From NCBI GenBank assembly GCA_019916065.1, contig CM034236.1:24252358-24316357 (forward strand): a stretch of 64,000 nt of DNA, in the 5' to 3' direction. Under the pieces are notes generated by a model that was not told where the DNA came from, did no database searches, and saw nothing but the letters and a program-made list of their open reading frames with translations. A program made the translations under genes and the position numbers. The DNA comes from Vitellaria paradoxa (lineage: Eukaryota > Streptophyta > Magnoliopsida > Ericales > Sapotaceae). Positions 35,748 to 44,726 of this stretch are shown here, piece by piece. Position 1 is the first letter of the stretch; every line of letters starts with the position of its first letter.

Positions 35748-37729
35748 GTCTTTTCCTGATCTTCTAGTGCTATTTCCACTTGATTGTACCCAGAATACCC
35801 ATCTAGAAAACAATAGAAAGATTTACCTGCAACTCTCTCAAGCACTTGGTCTAGGAAAGGAAGTGGGAAATGGTCTTTCCGGGTCACTGCGTTCAAACGC
35901 CTATAATCAATGCACATACGCCACCCAGTTTGAGTGCGTTGTGGCACTAACTCTCGTTTCTCATTTTCAACTACAGTGACACCGGATTTCTTATGAACTA
36001 CTTGAGTGGGACTCACCCACTTCGAGTCAGAGATGGGGTAAATGATACCCGCATCAAGCAACTTAAGTACCTCCCCTTTCACAACCTCTTTCATATTAGG
36101 GTTTAGCCTTCGTTGCATTTGTCTCACCGGTTTAGCATCATCTTCAAGGTATATATGATGAGAACATACTAATGGGCTAATACCTCGAAGATCTGCTATA
36201 GTCCACCCTAAAGCCTGGCGATGGGCTTTCAACACTCCCAGCAACCTCTCTTCTTGTGCTCTTTCTAAACTCGCAGACACTACCACTGGAAATGTCTCCC
36301 CCTCTCCCAGAAATGCGTACTTGAGTTCACTTGGTAAGGGCTTCCTAGAAGGACATGGAGGGCATTCCATTGAGGGCTTAGGTTTTATCTCAGATGGCTC
36401 TATAGGTTCAAATGTTGGTATCCAACCACTAACTGCCATAATCTCATCTCCAGCACCTATAAATTCTCCAATCTCCTTAAAGTTTTCTCCATCTAACATT
36501 TCATAATTCTCACTCCTTGCTAAGGCACGCTCTAAGGGGTCCTCAAAGTAAGTCTGCTCAAAGTACTCCTCGCTCAAAGTATGGATCACGTCCACCTCCC
36601 TAATATCCTCACATTCTCCTATTTGCTTCCCTACCCTAAAAATATTCATTTCCATGGTCATATTTCCAAAAGAAAGTTTCATGACCCCACTCCTACAATT
36701 GATCACAGCATTGGACGTAGCAAGGAAGGGTCTACCAAGGATAACCGGAATAGATTGGGTAGGATTAAGAACTGGTTGAGTATCCAATACGATAAAATCC
36801 ACTGGGAAGTAGAACTTGTCTACTTGAACTAATACGTCTTCCACCACACCTCTGGGCATCTTGACCGAACGGTCAGCTAACTGTAATGTCACTCTGGTGG
36901 GTTTCAACTCACCTAGGCCTAGTTGCTGGTAAACCGTATAGGGCAAAAGGTTGACACTCGCACCTAGGTCAAGCAAAGCTCTCTCAACAATGTGGTTCCC
37001 TATGATGCATGAAATAGTTGGACACCCAGGATCTTTATATTTAGGAGGTGTGTCACGTTGGAGTATGGCACTCACTTGTTCTGTCAAGAAAGCTTTCTCC
37101 TTGACATTGAGCTTCCTCTTCACGGTGCACATATCCTTGAGAAATCTAGCATAGGAAGGATTTTGCTTAATGGCTTCAAGTAATGGAATGTTGATTCTTA
37201 CTTGTTTGAAAGTCTCGTAAATTTCAGAATTCAACGTCTCATTCTTGCCCTTTGCTAGTCTCTGCGGAAAAGGTGGTCTAGGCATATACTCAACAGGATG
37301 GTCAATTGGCCTAACCAAAGGTCCTTCACTAGGTTCCTCCTCACTTTCTTTTTCAGTTTCTCCATTCTCTCTCTCATCCTCTACTCTCACTTTCCCTTTT
37401 TCTTTTTCCTCTCCATCACTCACCTTTTCAACCCCCTCACCAGCTTTTGGTTCTATCTTCTCACTTGTGGCATTGACTCTAGGATCGGTGGGTTTTTGAA
37501 TAATTTTACCACTCCGTAGAGTGGTAACAGCTTGAACATGCTCATGTGGAGTAGTACCCGAGGTTGAGGACTCAGTCATATTTGCCTGCCCTTTTGGGTT
37601 AGGAAACGGTTGTGCAGGAAGTTTGCCACTATGAGTGGTGCTCATGGCCTGAGTTAACTTAGAAACTTGGCCCCTAATATCATCTACGGACCTAGCCAAG
37701 TTATCAGTGATCAACGTTTGATGTTGCAT
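35711..37729 (-). CDS. Element S gag-pol linker, aspartic protease and reverse transcriptase fingers
   Basis: 672 codons open. Residues 1-160 are a charged linker with MQHQTLITDNLARSVDDIRG and acidic repeats. Residues about 165-240 hold PRPPFPQRLAKGKNETLNSE and a conserved helical block. The protease active site DLGASVNLLPY starts at residue 254, followed by LADRSVKMPRGVVEDVLVQV and VILGRPFLATSNAVINC. From about residue 500 the reverse transcriptase begins (GIIYPISDSKWVSPTQVVHK, MCIDYRRLNAVTRKDHFPLP, FLDGYSGYNQVEIALEDQEK). The frame ends at a frameshift rather than a domain end. Its start methionine is internal to the original gag-pol, so translation from here is not implied. Confidence 0.9.
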   Translation of the reverse strand: MQHQTLITDNLARSVDDIRGQVSKLTQAMSTTHSGKLPAQPFPNPKGQANMTESSTSGTTPHEHVQAVTTLRSGKIIQKPTDPRVNATSEKIEPKAGEGVEKVSDGEEKEKGKVRVEDERENGETEKESEEEPSEGPLVRPIDHPVEYMPRPPFPQRLAKGKNETLNSEIYETFKQVRINIPLLEAIKQNPSYARFLKDMCTVKRKLNVKEKAFLTEQVSAILQRDTPPKYKDPGCPTISCIIGNHIVERALLDLGASVNLLPYTVYQQLGLGELKPTRVTLQLADRSVKMPRGVVEDVLVQVDKFYFPVDFIVLDTQPVLNPTQSIPVILGRPFLATSNAVINCRSGVMKLSFGNMTMEMNIFRVGKQIGECEDIREVDVIHTLSEEYFEQTYFEDPLERALARSENYEMLDGENFKEIGEFIGAGDEIMAVSGWIPTFEPIEPSEIKPKPSMECPPCPSRKPLPSELKYAFLGEGETFPVVVSASLERAQEERLLGVLKAHRQALGWTIADLRGISPLVCSHHIYLEDDAKPVRQMQRRLNPNMKEVVKGEVLKLLDAGIIYPISDSKWVSPTQVVHKKSGVTVVENEKRELVPQRTQTGWRMCIDYRRLNAVTRKDHFPLPFLDQVLERVAGKSFYCFLDGYSGYNQVEIALEDQEKTTFTCPFGTFAV

Positions 37730-37841
37730 AAATTGTTGAACAGATTCCTCAAAGGATCTCTTCTGGGGAGGTTGGTATGCAACAGAATTGGGTTGTTGAT
37801 ATTGGGGTGGTGGTAAAACGGGTTGGAATGGTTGACTTTGA

Positions 37842-39056
37842 TTATCGTTTTTCCACCCAAAGCCTGGAGGATTTTTCCATCCCTGAGGGTAAGCATTGGG
37901 GTGTTGATTTCCCCCTTGATATTAACATTCCCACCTTGTGAATAGGGAGTGTTACCCTGACCTCTATTTGGAATGGTTGGTTCTGTGTGTTATTAGCATA
38001 CACATTCCCATAAGCTACTTCCTTAAGTAAAGGAAGCTCTGGACATGAATTGGGGTCATGTCCTACTTGGTCACATGCCCTACACACCATTTGTACTTCC
38101 ACCAACTTTTCTTTGTTCTTAAGTTCAAGGGAATCTAACTTGTGTTGTAATGCAGATATTCTAGCACTTAGATCATCCCTCTCACTTAACATCAACGGAC
38201 CACTAGATGTGGGATTCCTATGCTCTAAAGAAGAAGGTGGTCCTATTTCCCAATCATTAGAATCCTCGGCCACCATATCAAAGAATTCCATCGCCTCTTC
38301 TGCAGTCTTATCGAACAGGGTACCATTACACATGGTAGAAACTAATTGCTTAAGACTGGGAGTTAGGGATTCGTGGAAGATGCTGACTAACCTCCATGAT
38401 TCATAACCATGGTGAGGACAAGCCATCAAGAGGTCCTTAAACCTTTCCCAGGCTCGACAGAAATTCTCATTAGGTTTGCAAGAGAAAGTGGTAATTTGTC
38501 TCCTATAGTACTGAGTTTTTTGAGTTGGGAAATATTTCTTAAGAAACTCAGTTTGCATTTCACGCCATGTTCCAATAGAACGTGGACGAAGGGAATTAAG
38601 CCAGGACTTGGCTTTGTCCTTTAGAGAAAAAGGAAAGAGTTGAAGACGCACTACTTCCTCATTGACATTATGATCTATACACGTGTTGCTCACTTCCTCG
38701 AACTCCCTAAGATGGTTATAGGGATTTTCAGAGTCCAGGCCATGGAAAGTAGGAAGAAGTTGGATAATTCCTGGCCTAAGGTTGAAGTTCCCCCTATTTA
38801 ATGGTAAGACTATGCATGATGGGGTAGTTTGTCTAGCGGGGTTAAGATGATCTTTTATAGGAGTATAACCCGGAATTTCTTGGGGCTCATTATCCCCATG
38901 CACACTCCCTTCCCCTCTTACTTCAGCCATTGAGTGAAAGGAGGATGTGGTAAGTGAAACGGTGGAAAGTGAGGTTGGTGAAAAAGGTTCAGGAAGGTAT
39001 GAAGGATCTCCTAGTTCAGATTCAGCTACGACTACCTTACCTGATCTTAATAGCAT
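37842..39056 (-). CDS. Element S gag
   Basis: 404 codons from the ATG at 39054-39056 (MLLRSGKVVVAESELGDPSY). The retrotransposon gag domain is at about residues 95-260 (FHGLDSENPYNHLREFEEV, LFPFSLKDKAKSWLNSLRPR, FCRAWERFKDLLMACPHHGY, STMCNGTLFDKTAEEAMEFF). The CCHC knuckle CRACDQVGHDPNSC is at about residues 335-348. After NTQNQPFQ the frame shifts near 37955 relative to R, so the last 40 or so residues are spurious and the proline/asparagine-rich tail continues in another frame (37711-37896). It forms the capsid in its family. Confidence 0.92.
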   Translation of the reverse strand: MLLRSGKVVVAESELGDPSYLPEPFSPTSLSTVSLTTSSFHSMAEVRGEGSVHGDNEPQEIPGYTPIKDHLNPARQTTPSCIVLPLNRGNFNLRPGIIQLLPTFHGLDSENPYNHLREFEEVSNTCIDHNVNEEVVRLQLFPFSLKDKAKSWLNSLRPRSIGTWREMQTEFLKKYFPTQKTQYYRRQITTFSCKPNENFCRAWERFKDLLMACPHHGYESWRLVSIFHESLTPSLKQLVSTMCNGTLFDKTAEEAMEFFDMVAEDSNDWEIGPPSSLEHRNPTSSGPLMLSERDDLSARISALQHKLDSLELKNKEKLVEVQMVCRACDQVGHDPNSCPELPLLKEVAYGNVYANNTQNQPFQIEVRVTLPIHKVGMLISRGKSTPQCLPSGMEKSSRLWVEKR

Positions 39057-39165
39057 ATAAGTAGAAAGTCTCTAAAAAAAAAATTTTAAGTTCAAATTTT
39101 TTTTTTTTTCGAATAAGAAATTAACTAAAAAACTTGAAAACAATCCTAAAAACTAAAATTTGGCT

Positions 39166-39182
39166 CCCCGGCAACGGCGCCA
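39166..39182 (-). promoter_or_regulatory. Element S primer binding site (tRNA-Asp)
   Basis: On the minus strand TGGCGCCGTTGCCGGGG, a perfect 17-nt complement of the plant tRNA-Asp 3' end, six bases from the LTR. Confidence 0.93.
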
Positions 39183-39188
39183 AAAACT

Positions 39189-40771
39189 TGACCGACCCTA
39201 AAAAGTGTTTCGGGTTCTACCTCTCAAGTGCAAGAGGGCAGTCGTAGTTTTAAAACTCGGTGAGTCCGAGGTCGAATTCACAGGGAGCCTAATGTTATTT
39301 AGTTTCTAAGATGTGAAAGGAATTCTAAAAACTAAGGGAAAGTAAGTTTGGAAATTCAAGTTTGCTAAGTTCTAAAGTTCAACAAAATTAAAGATGAATT
39401 CGATTTCAATTAATTAAGATTAAAATAAATAAGAAAATCTGAATTTCAATGAGACTTAAGTTAGATAGCGAAAAATTAAAATAAAATTAATAAAGCAATT
39501 ATAACTAAAACTAAGTTGGATTTTAATTCAATAGGAATAAAGATCTTGATCCAACGTCAAGTCCGGGTAGTTCACTACTTTGCCTTGGGGTGTGTTTGTT
39601 TGAAGAACAGGGTTTAATTTGAAAAGTTTTAAAAATGTTATAATCAAAGGTCAGTACCAGTGATCTCAAGCGGATATGGTTAAAGACCTTTGTTTCCTAG
39701 GGTTTTTCAATTAAACTCCAAAAATTAATAAAAATCTAATTTTTAAGACTATTCGAAAGTATTTGAAGATTGGTTACGAAAATCCATACCAGTGATCTCA
39801 CACGGATTTGGTTAAGGATTTTCGTATTCGAATGTTTTCGAAATAGAAAAAAAATAGATTTGTAAAAGGTAAATCCCTTCGCGAAAGGTTTCGCAACCTA
39901 CGCGAAGGGTTTCGTAGCCTATGCGAAAGGTTTCGTAACCTACGCGAAGGGACTACGAACACCCCAAGGCTTTTCGTGAACTACCCTTTCTTGATTCGTT
40001 GAATCAAGATTAGGGTTTTACGCTAAAACTACTTGAAGCATCTTAAAAACAATTAAATAGCATTCAATCATACGGAAAGAGAATTGAAACAAGAAAAACA
40101 TGATATTACGAAACCAAACGAAATAAAACGAAGTAGATTAAAGTGCAACTTACAACGTAAAGCGAATGTAAAAGATTAAGTGAAGAATCACTACAAAGAC
40201 GACGATGAAAGCTCCAACAAGAATCATGAATCCACGCATGCAAGCTTAAAACCTAATCTAAAAACTCTCAAAATTCTATTCTAATACTTAATTGAAGGTG
40301 CGAAATTAAAAGGTGCTTCCCCCCTTCTCTTGGCCGTGCAATGGGTCTTTATATAGATGCCACAAAACCCTAGAAGAGGAGCTTTCACGCGGCAATTGTA
40401 AATCACGGATGGTCCCGACCGTCTGGAGAGGGGGTCGGGACCGTCTGAAGTTTTTAACTTTCTGTGGTCCCGACCGTCTGGAGAGGGGGTCGGGACCGTC
40501 CAGCTTTTCCTTCATTGCTCTCTTTCATTCTCTTGGTTGGGTCTTTGGGCTAGTCTTTTCCATCGAAGATGAGGTTCGAACCATGACTTTTTCTTCGTCT
40601 TCTTGGCCCTCTCCATAGCTATAAACTTCGACATCCTTGCCCTTTTTCCTACAAATAAAACAATAAAAGTATGAGTAATACTATAACACTAAAACTTCAA
40701 CTTTAATTATTTAAATGCATGAATAAGTGTTGAGTTAGGGAGATTGTAATTACACTTTTCAAGTGTAATCA
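39189..40771 (-). repeat. Element S 5' LTR
   Basis: 1583 bp, near-identical to 27295-28892. The TATA is near 40345-40356 on the minus strand. GC-rich inverted motifs at 40410-40443 and 40462-40498 are 60-150 bp upstream of it. Stem-loops at 39645-39692 and 39777-39824 lie about 500-700 nt downstream, in the transcribed leader. Confidence 0.93.
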
Positions 40772-40776
40772 CGAAA

Positions 40777-41684
40777 GCTCATGCGTAGGGATCTACACTT
40801 TTTAAAACCTAATTCAGTTCTTTTAAAAACTTTCGAAAACGAAAACCTTTGACTATATTCTCTGCAATCACTGGTAAAGGTTTTCGATTAAAATTTTCTC
40901 AATAATTTTGAAGAACTGAAAATTCGGATTTTGAATCTTAATTTGAATTAGTTTATTTCAGAAACATTCGAAAACGAAAACCTTTGACTATATTCTCTGT
41001 AATCACTGGTAAAGGTTTTCGATTAAAATTTTCTTAATAATTTTGGATAAACTAGAAGAATTGGATTTGAATTTGAATTCGAATAGGATTGTTTGAAAAC
41101 CCTTCGAAAACAGAAGTTTTTGACTATATTCTCTGTAATCACTGGTAAAAGCTTTTGATTAAAACTTTCTCAATAATTTTCGAACAAATCCTAATTTAGG
41201 TTTTAACATAAGTATTACAACTCATCCCATAGTGAAGACGTAAACTACCTGGAATTGATAGTTGGATCAAGGACTTCTCAAATTTATTTGCTTATTAATC
41301 GAATTGTCTTTGTTTGATTTAATTGAAGTATTTACATTATAGTTTTTTTTTATTAGGTTATTTTGAAGTGCATTTAAATTAGGAAAAATTCGTTTAGCTA
41401 ATATTTTATTCCTTGAAATCAAAAATCAAAAAATCAAATTGCTAAAATTTTGTTAATAGGTTGTTAAGTTGTTTTAATTTGAATTTTAAATTTGCAAAAC
41501 CCTAGGAATTAGTTTTAATTAATCTACAACTTAGTTTACATTCAAATTTAGGATTTCCATTTTAACCTAGAAACTAAATATCATAGGCTCCTTGTGAATT
41601 CGACCTCGGACTCACCGAGTTAAAACTACACCGCACACCCTTGCACTTGGGGGTTAATTTAGACGCACTTTCCATAAGTGGTCA
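40777..41684 (+). repeat. Element P 5' LTR, second part (after element S)
   Basis: Continues the LTR from 27294; 40772-40776 is the duplicated CGAAA. Contains three stem-loop units (40840-40886, 40975-41021 and 41111-41157) and ends GTGGTCA. Confidence 0.92.
40840..41157 (+). repeat. Array of three 11-bp stem-loops in element P LTR
   Basis: Arms CGAAAACCTTT / AAAGGTTTTCG at 40840-40850 / 40876-40886 and at 40975-40985 / 41011-41021. The third unit is CAGAAGTTTTT / AAAAGCTTTTG at 41111-41121 / 41147-41157. Every loop is 25 nt and contains ATCACTGGT. The third stem keeps all eleven pairs (two of them G-T) although several arm bases changed on both sides. Confidence 0.82.
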
Positions 41685-41690
41685 AGTTTT

Positions 41691-41707
41691 TGGCGCCGTT
41701 GCCGGGG
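41691..41707 (+). promoter_or_regulatory. Element P primer binding site (tRNA-Asp)
   Basis: TGGCGCCGTTGCCGGGG, a perfect match to the complement of the tRNA-Asp 3' end, six bases after the LTR. Confidence 0.93.
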
Positions 41708-42013
41708 GGCCAAATTTTAGTTTTTAGGTTGTTTTCATTTTTAAGTTAATTTTCTTTTTCTAAAAAAAAAATTTTTAAAAAAAATTATTTTTCAAACCTT
41801 TTTGCTTCAAAGTAGTATTCTGTGGTCCCAACCGTCTACCCTCTAGTCCGGACCACAGTACCCTTTTTCTGACTCTTTTCCTTACTTATGAACAATTAAA
41901 TTTGAGGGGAAGACGGTAGATTACAGCGTCCTGATCCCTTAGCTATTCCTTTAGAATTTGAAGCTCATTTAGAAGGAAATCAAAGTCCTAGACTTCCTAT
42001 TCCACCTTTAGAA
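41708..42013 (+). other. Element P leader before gag
   Basis: Noncoding leader with A/T runs. 41820-41858 holds the inverted motif CTGTGGTCCCAACC ... AGTCCGGACCACAG. An open stretch in the gag frame starts at about 41903 (after a TGA) without an ATG; it reads RLQRPDPLAIPLEFE, which suggests the original gag start lay further upstream and has been lost. Confidence 0.7.
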
Positions 42014-42811
42014 ATGGCTGAAAAACAAGTTGTTGCTGCTAGGCGTTCCATGAGAGATATCTTACAACCAGATAGGCATACACCTGAGTCTTGCATAGTT
42101 TGGCCAGAAAACCAAGGACCTTTCAACTTTAAACATGGCATGATACAATTGTTACCTACTTTCTATGGTATGGACTCTGAAAACCCATACGATCATTTAA
42201 CTCGATTTAGGAACATTTGTGTCACTATCAAGGATCAGGGATGTCCTATAGAATTAGTATTTCTTAAGCTTTTTCCATTCTCTTTGCACGATAAGGCTGC
42301 TAGATGGTTTGAAGTCCTACCATCTAATTCCATTCGCACATGGGATGAAATGCAAACCAAATTTCTTAAGAAATTTTTTCCTCCCAATAGAACTAACGCT
42401 ATACAGCATCAAATACTGAACTTTGCTCCACAACATGGTGAAACTTTCTATCAAAGTTGGGAGAGGTTTAAAACTCTCGTACATTCTTGCCCTCACCATG
42501 GATTTGAAGTTTGGCGTCTAGCCAGCATCTTCTATAGCTCATTAACGTCAGACTTAAAACAATTTGTGGAAACAATGTGCAATGGGCAGTTTTATGATAA
42601 AACCCCTGAAGAAGCTTTTGAATATTTTGAATTCTTAGCTGAAAATGCACAAACTTGGGATATCACTGGAACCCAAAGTTCTCGAACAACTAGTGTTACC
42701 CCAATTAGAGGTATGCATCAATTAAGTGAAGCTGATGACCTTAAGGCAAAGTTAGCAACACTCTCTCGAGAAATAGAAACTTTAAAAACCAAAAAGGACC
42801 ACAACCTGTAA
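42014..42811 (+). pseudogene. Element P gag (capsid part)
   Basis: 265 codons from the ATG at 42014 (MAEKQVVAARRSMRDILQPD). The gag domain is clear: FYGMDSENPYDHLTRFRNIC, LFPFSLHDKAARWFEVLPSN, TFYQSWERFKTLVHSCPHHG, TMCNGQFYDKTPEEAFEYFE. It is diverged from gag of R, S and T in sequence but collinear. The frame ends at a TAA next to a frameshift (42809-42819), after which the knuckle part continues in another frame. The N-terminus is probably truncated. Confidence 0.88.
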
Positions 42812-42819
42812 GAAAGCTA

Positions 42820-43572
42820 GTGGCAAATGTCTATTGCGCACTATGTGAAAACCAATCCCATGGAATAAACGATTGCCCTAACCTTCATATTTGTAGAGAA
42901 GTTGCCCAGAGCCAACAAATTAGTGAACTCCCTATACATGCCATAAACCAATATCGCCAACCATATAGGGGACAAAATCTAGGAGGAAACCCCTATTCTG
43001 AGACTTACAATCCGGCAGTGAGGAATCACCCCAATTTTAGTTGGAGAAATGAGGGAGCTCAAATTCCACAACCTTATCACGCACCTCATTTTCCAGCTCC
43101 TCAACCCCCAATGTCCAATCCAGGAATGTCTCAGAATGTGAGACCATCTCATGCTCCTTACATCCCTCCAAACAAAAGATCTATAGAAGAAACACTTCAA
43201 CAATTCATGCATAGTCAAAATACACGTTGGATTCAAAATGAGAGAAATATGGATGAAATCAAGGGCCAATTGAGAAATATGGATGAAATCAAGAGCCAGT
43301 TGACTCTTTTGACACAAGCTTTAGTCACACAACCAAAGGGTCAATTACCGGCTCAACCTCGTCCAAATCCAGTAGCCCAAGCTAAACAAGTTGAAGGATC
43401 TTCTAGTTTTCAAGGGAACATAGAGCAAGTCCAAAACATCACAACACTTAAGAGCGGAAAAATTATAGATAAAACTATTTCTCCTAGGAAGGATGAAATG
43501 AGTGAAGAGTTGAAACCTAGGTGTGTGGTGGATGAGAGTAAGAAGGTGGGAAAAAGAACCAATCATAATTGA
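42820..43572 (+). pseudogene. Element P gag, zinc-knuckle and proline-rich part
   Basis: 250 codons continuing gag after a frameshift. The first residues contain a CCHC knuckle, CALCENQSHGINDC, typical of nucleocapsid. A Pro/Asn/Gln-rich region follows, then a direct repeat, (Q)RNMDEIK(G/S)QL, twice at about residues 140-160, and PKGQLPAQPRPNPVAQAKQV. A further frameshift near 43540 leads into 43523-43969. Confidence 0.85.
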
Positions 43573-43969
43573 GGAGTCAACAACAGATGAGCAAGAGAAA
43601 ATGGAAAAGGAGGAGGAAACGGAAGAGGGAAAGAAAGAAGAACCCATGATAATACCTAGGAAATATGTTCCCAAAGCACCTTTCCCTCAGAGATTTTTGA
43701 AAGCTAGGAAAGAAGCCGAAACAGCTGAATTGCTAGAGGTGTTCAAACAAGTGAAAATTAATATACCTCTCCTTGATGCAATTAAGCAATTCCCTTCTTA
43801 TGCCAAATTCCTCAAAGAATTATGCACTGTAAAAAGGGGCTTAAATGTCAAAGAGAAAGCATTTCTCACTGAGCAAGCAAGTGCCATAGTACAATGTCGT
43901 ACTCCCCCTAAATATAAAGACCCAGGATGTCCTACTGATATCTTGTTATATAGGGAAGTATTATATTAG
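43523..43969 (+). pseudogene. Element P gag-protease linker
   Basis: Charged linker (EEETEEGKKEEPMIIPRKYV) followed by PKAPFPQRFLKARKEAETAE and a conserved block before the protease (VKINIPLLDAIKQFPSYAKF, TVKRGLNVKEKAFLTEQASA). The frame is lost at about 43935, in the bases just before the protease active site. Confidence 0.85.
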
Positions 43970-44726
43970 TAGAGCACTGCTTGACTTAGGAGCAAGTGTG
44001 AATTTGCTCCCTTACTCAGTGTACGAGCAATTGGGTTTAGGTGAGTTGAAGCCGACCCGTGTGACGTTACAACTTGCAGATAGATCAATTAAAGTCCCAC
44101 GAGGTATAATCGAAGATGTACTGGTACAAGTGGAAAATTTTTATTTTCCAGTGGATTTCATAATTCTAGATACTCAACCACTTACCAGTTTATCTGCACC
44201 TAATCAGACACCAGTAATTCTAGGACGACCATTCTTAGCAACTTCGAATGCTTTGATTAATTGTAGGAATGGATCCATGAAAATGACTTTTGGTAACATT
44301 GAGTTTGAAACGAATATATTTCATGTTACCAAACAACCAAAAGAGGTGCCTGATATACAGGGGATAGATGTAGCAGAATCCATAGTTCAGGATTACGTGG
44401 ATTGTGAATTTGTCAAGGATTCCTTAGAGAAAGCTATTCGCTTTAGTGAGGATAATTTGAATTCCACAATATCAAACCAAGAGGTAGTTTGCATTGATTT
44501 TTTAGGTGTCGAGGGGATACTAGAAAACACTCAACCACATTCCATGTTCACATATGCAAATACTCTTGGGCCATATTTGTGGTTCAAAGATCACTACAAG
44601 GTCATACATTCTCTAGTGTTCTCTACACTAGGAGCATACTCATTCTTGGCACCTCCTAGACTTGAGGAGAATATTTTATTCTTAAAGCTATTTGGTAAGG
44701 CTTGGGAAAGATTAGGAGTTGGGTAG
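43970..44726 (+). pseudogene. Element P aspartic protease fused to an unrecognised tail
   Basis: The protease active site reads LLDLGASVNLLPYSVYEQLG from about 43979, in the frame of the open stretch 43998-44726. LADRSIKVPRGIIEDVLVQV and PVILGRPFLATSNALINC follow. Where S and R run on through a linker into reverse transcriptase, P has FVKDSLEKAIRFSED and then a tail: CIDFLGVEGILENTQPHS, GPYLWF, LGAYSFL, PRLEENILFLKLFGKAWERL, ending GVG. Element Q ends its last ORF in a clearly related tail. No RT, RNase H or integrase follows. The first part of the protease is separated from the linker by a frameshift. Confidence 0.85.

Larger units (their letters stand above)
27295..40771 (-). mobile_element. 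Element S: Athila-lineage Ty3/gypsy retrotransposon, youngest copy
   Basis: Minus-strand element of 13,477 bp inside the 5' LTR of P, flanked by perfect CGAAA duplications (27290-27294 and 40772-40776). The LTRs (27295-28892 and 39189-40771) are near-identical: about eight differences by eye and one 15-17 bp duplication at the left tip. Order in element sense: LTR, tRNA-Asp site, gag, protease, RT/RNase H, integrase, spacer, ORF3, ORF4, 3' noncoding region, polypurine tract, LTR. Gag, ORF3 and ORF4 are long open frames, but pol has several frameshifts. Confidence 0.95.

Noticed and set aside
37245..37519. Hydrophobic, Ser/Phe-rich frames on the + strand opposite S pol
   Set aside because: They are the complement of the charged, Glu/Lys-rich gag-pol linker on the minus strand.
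39166..39182. A tRNA-Asp gene fragment
   Set aside because: The 17-nt match is the retrotransposon primer site next to an LTR. No cloverleaf or other tRNA sequence surrounds it; the same holds at 17325, 41691, 52964 and 63063.
40840..41157. CRISPR-like direct repeats
   Set aside because: Three diverged units of about 130 bp inside a plant LTR with internal stem pairing. No spacers, no cas genes, eukaryotic context.
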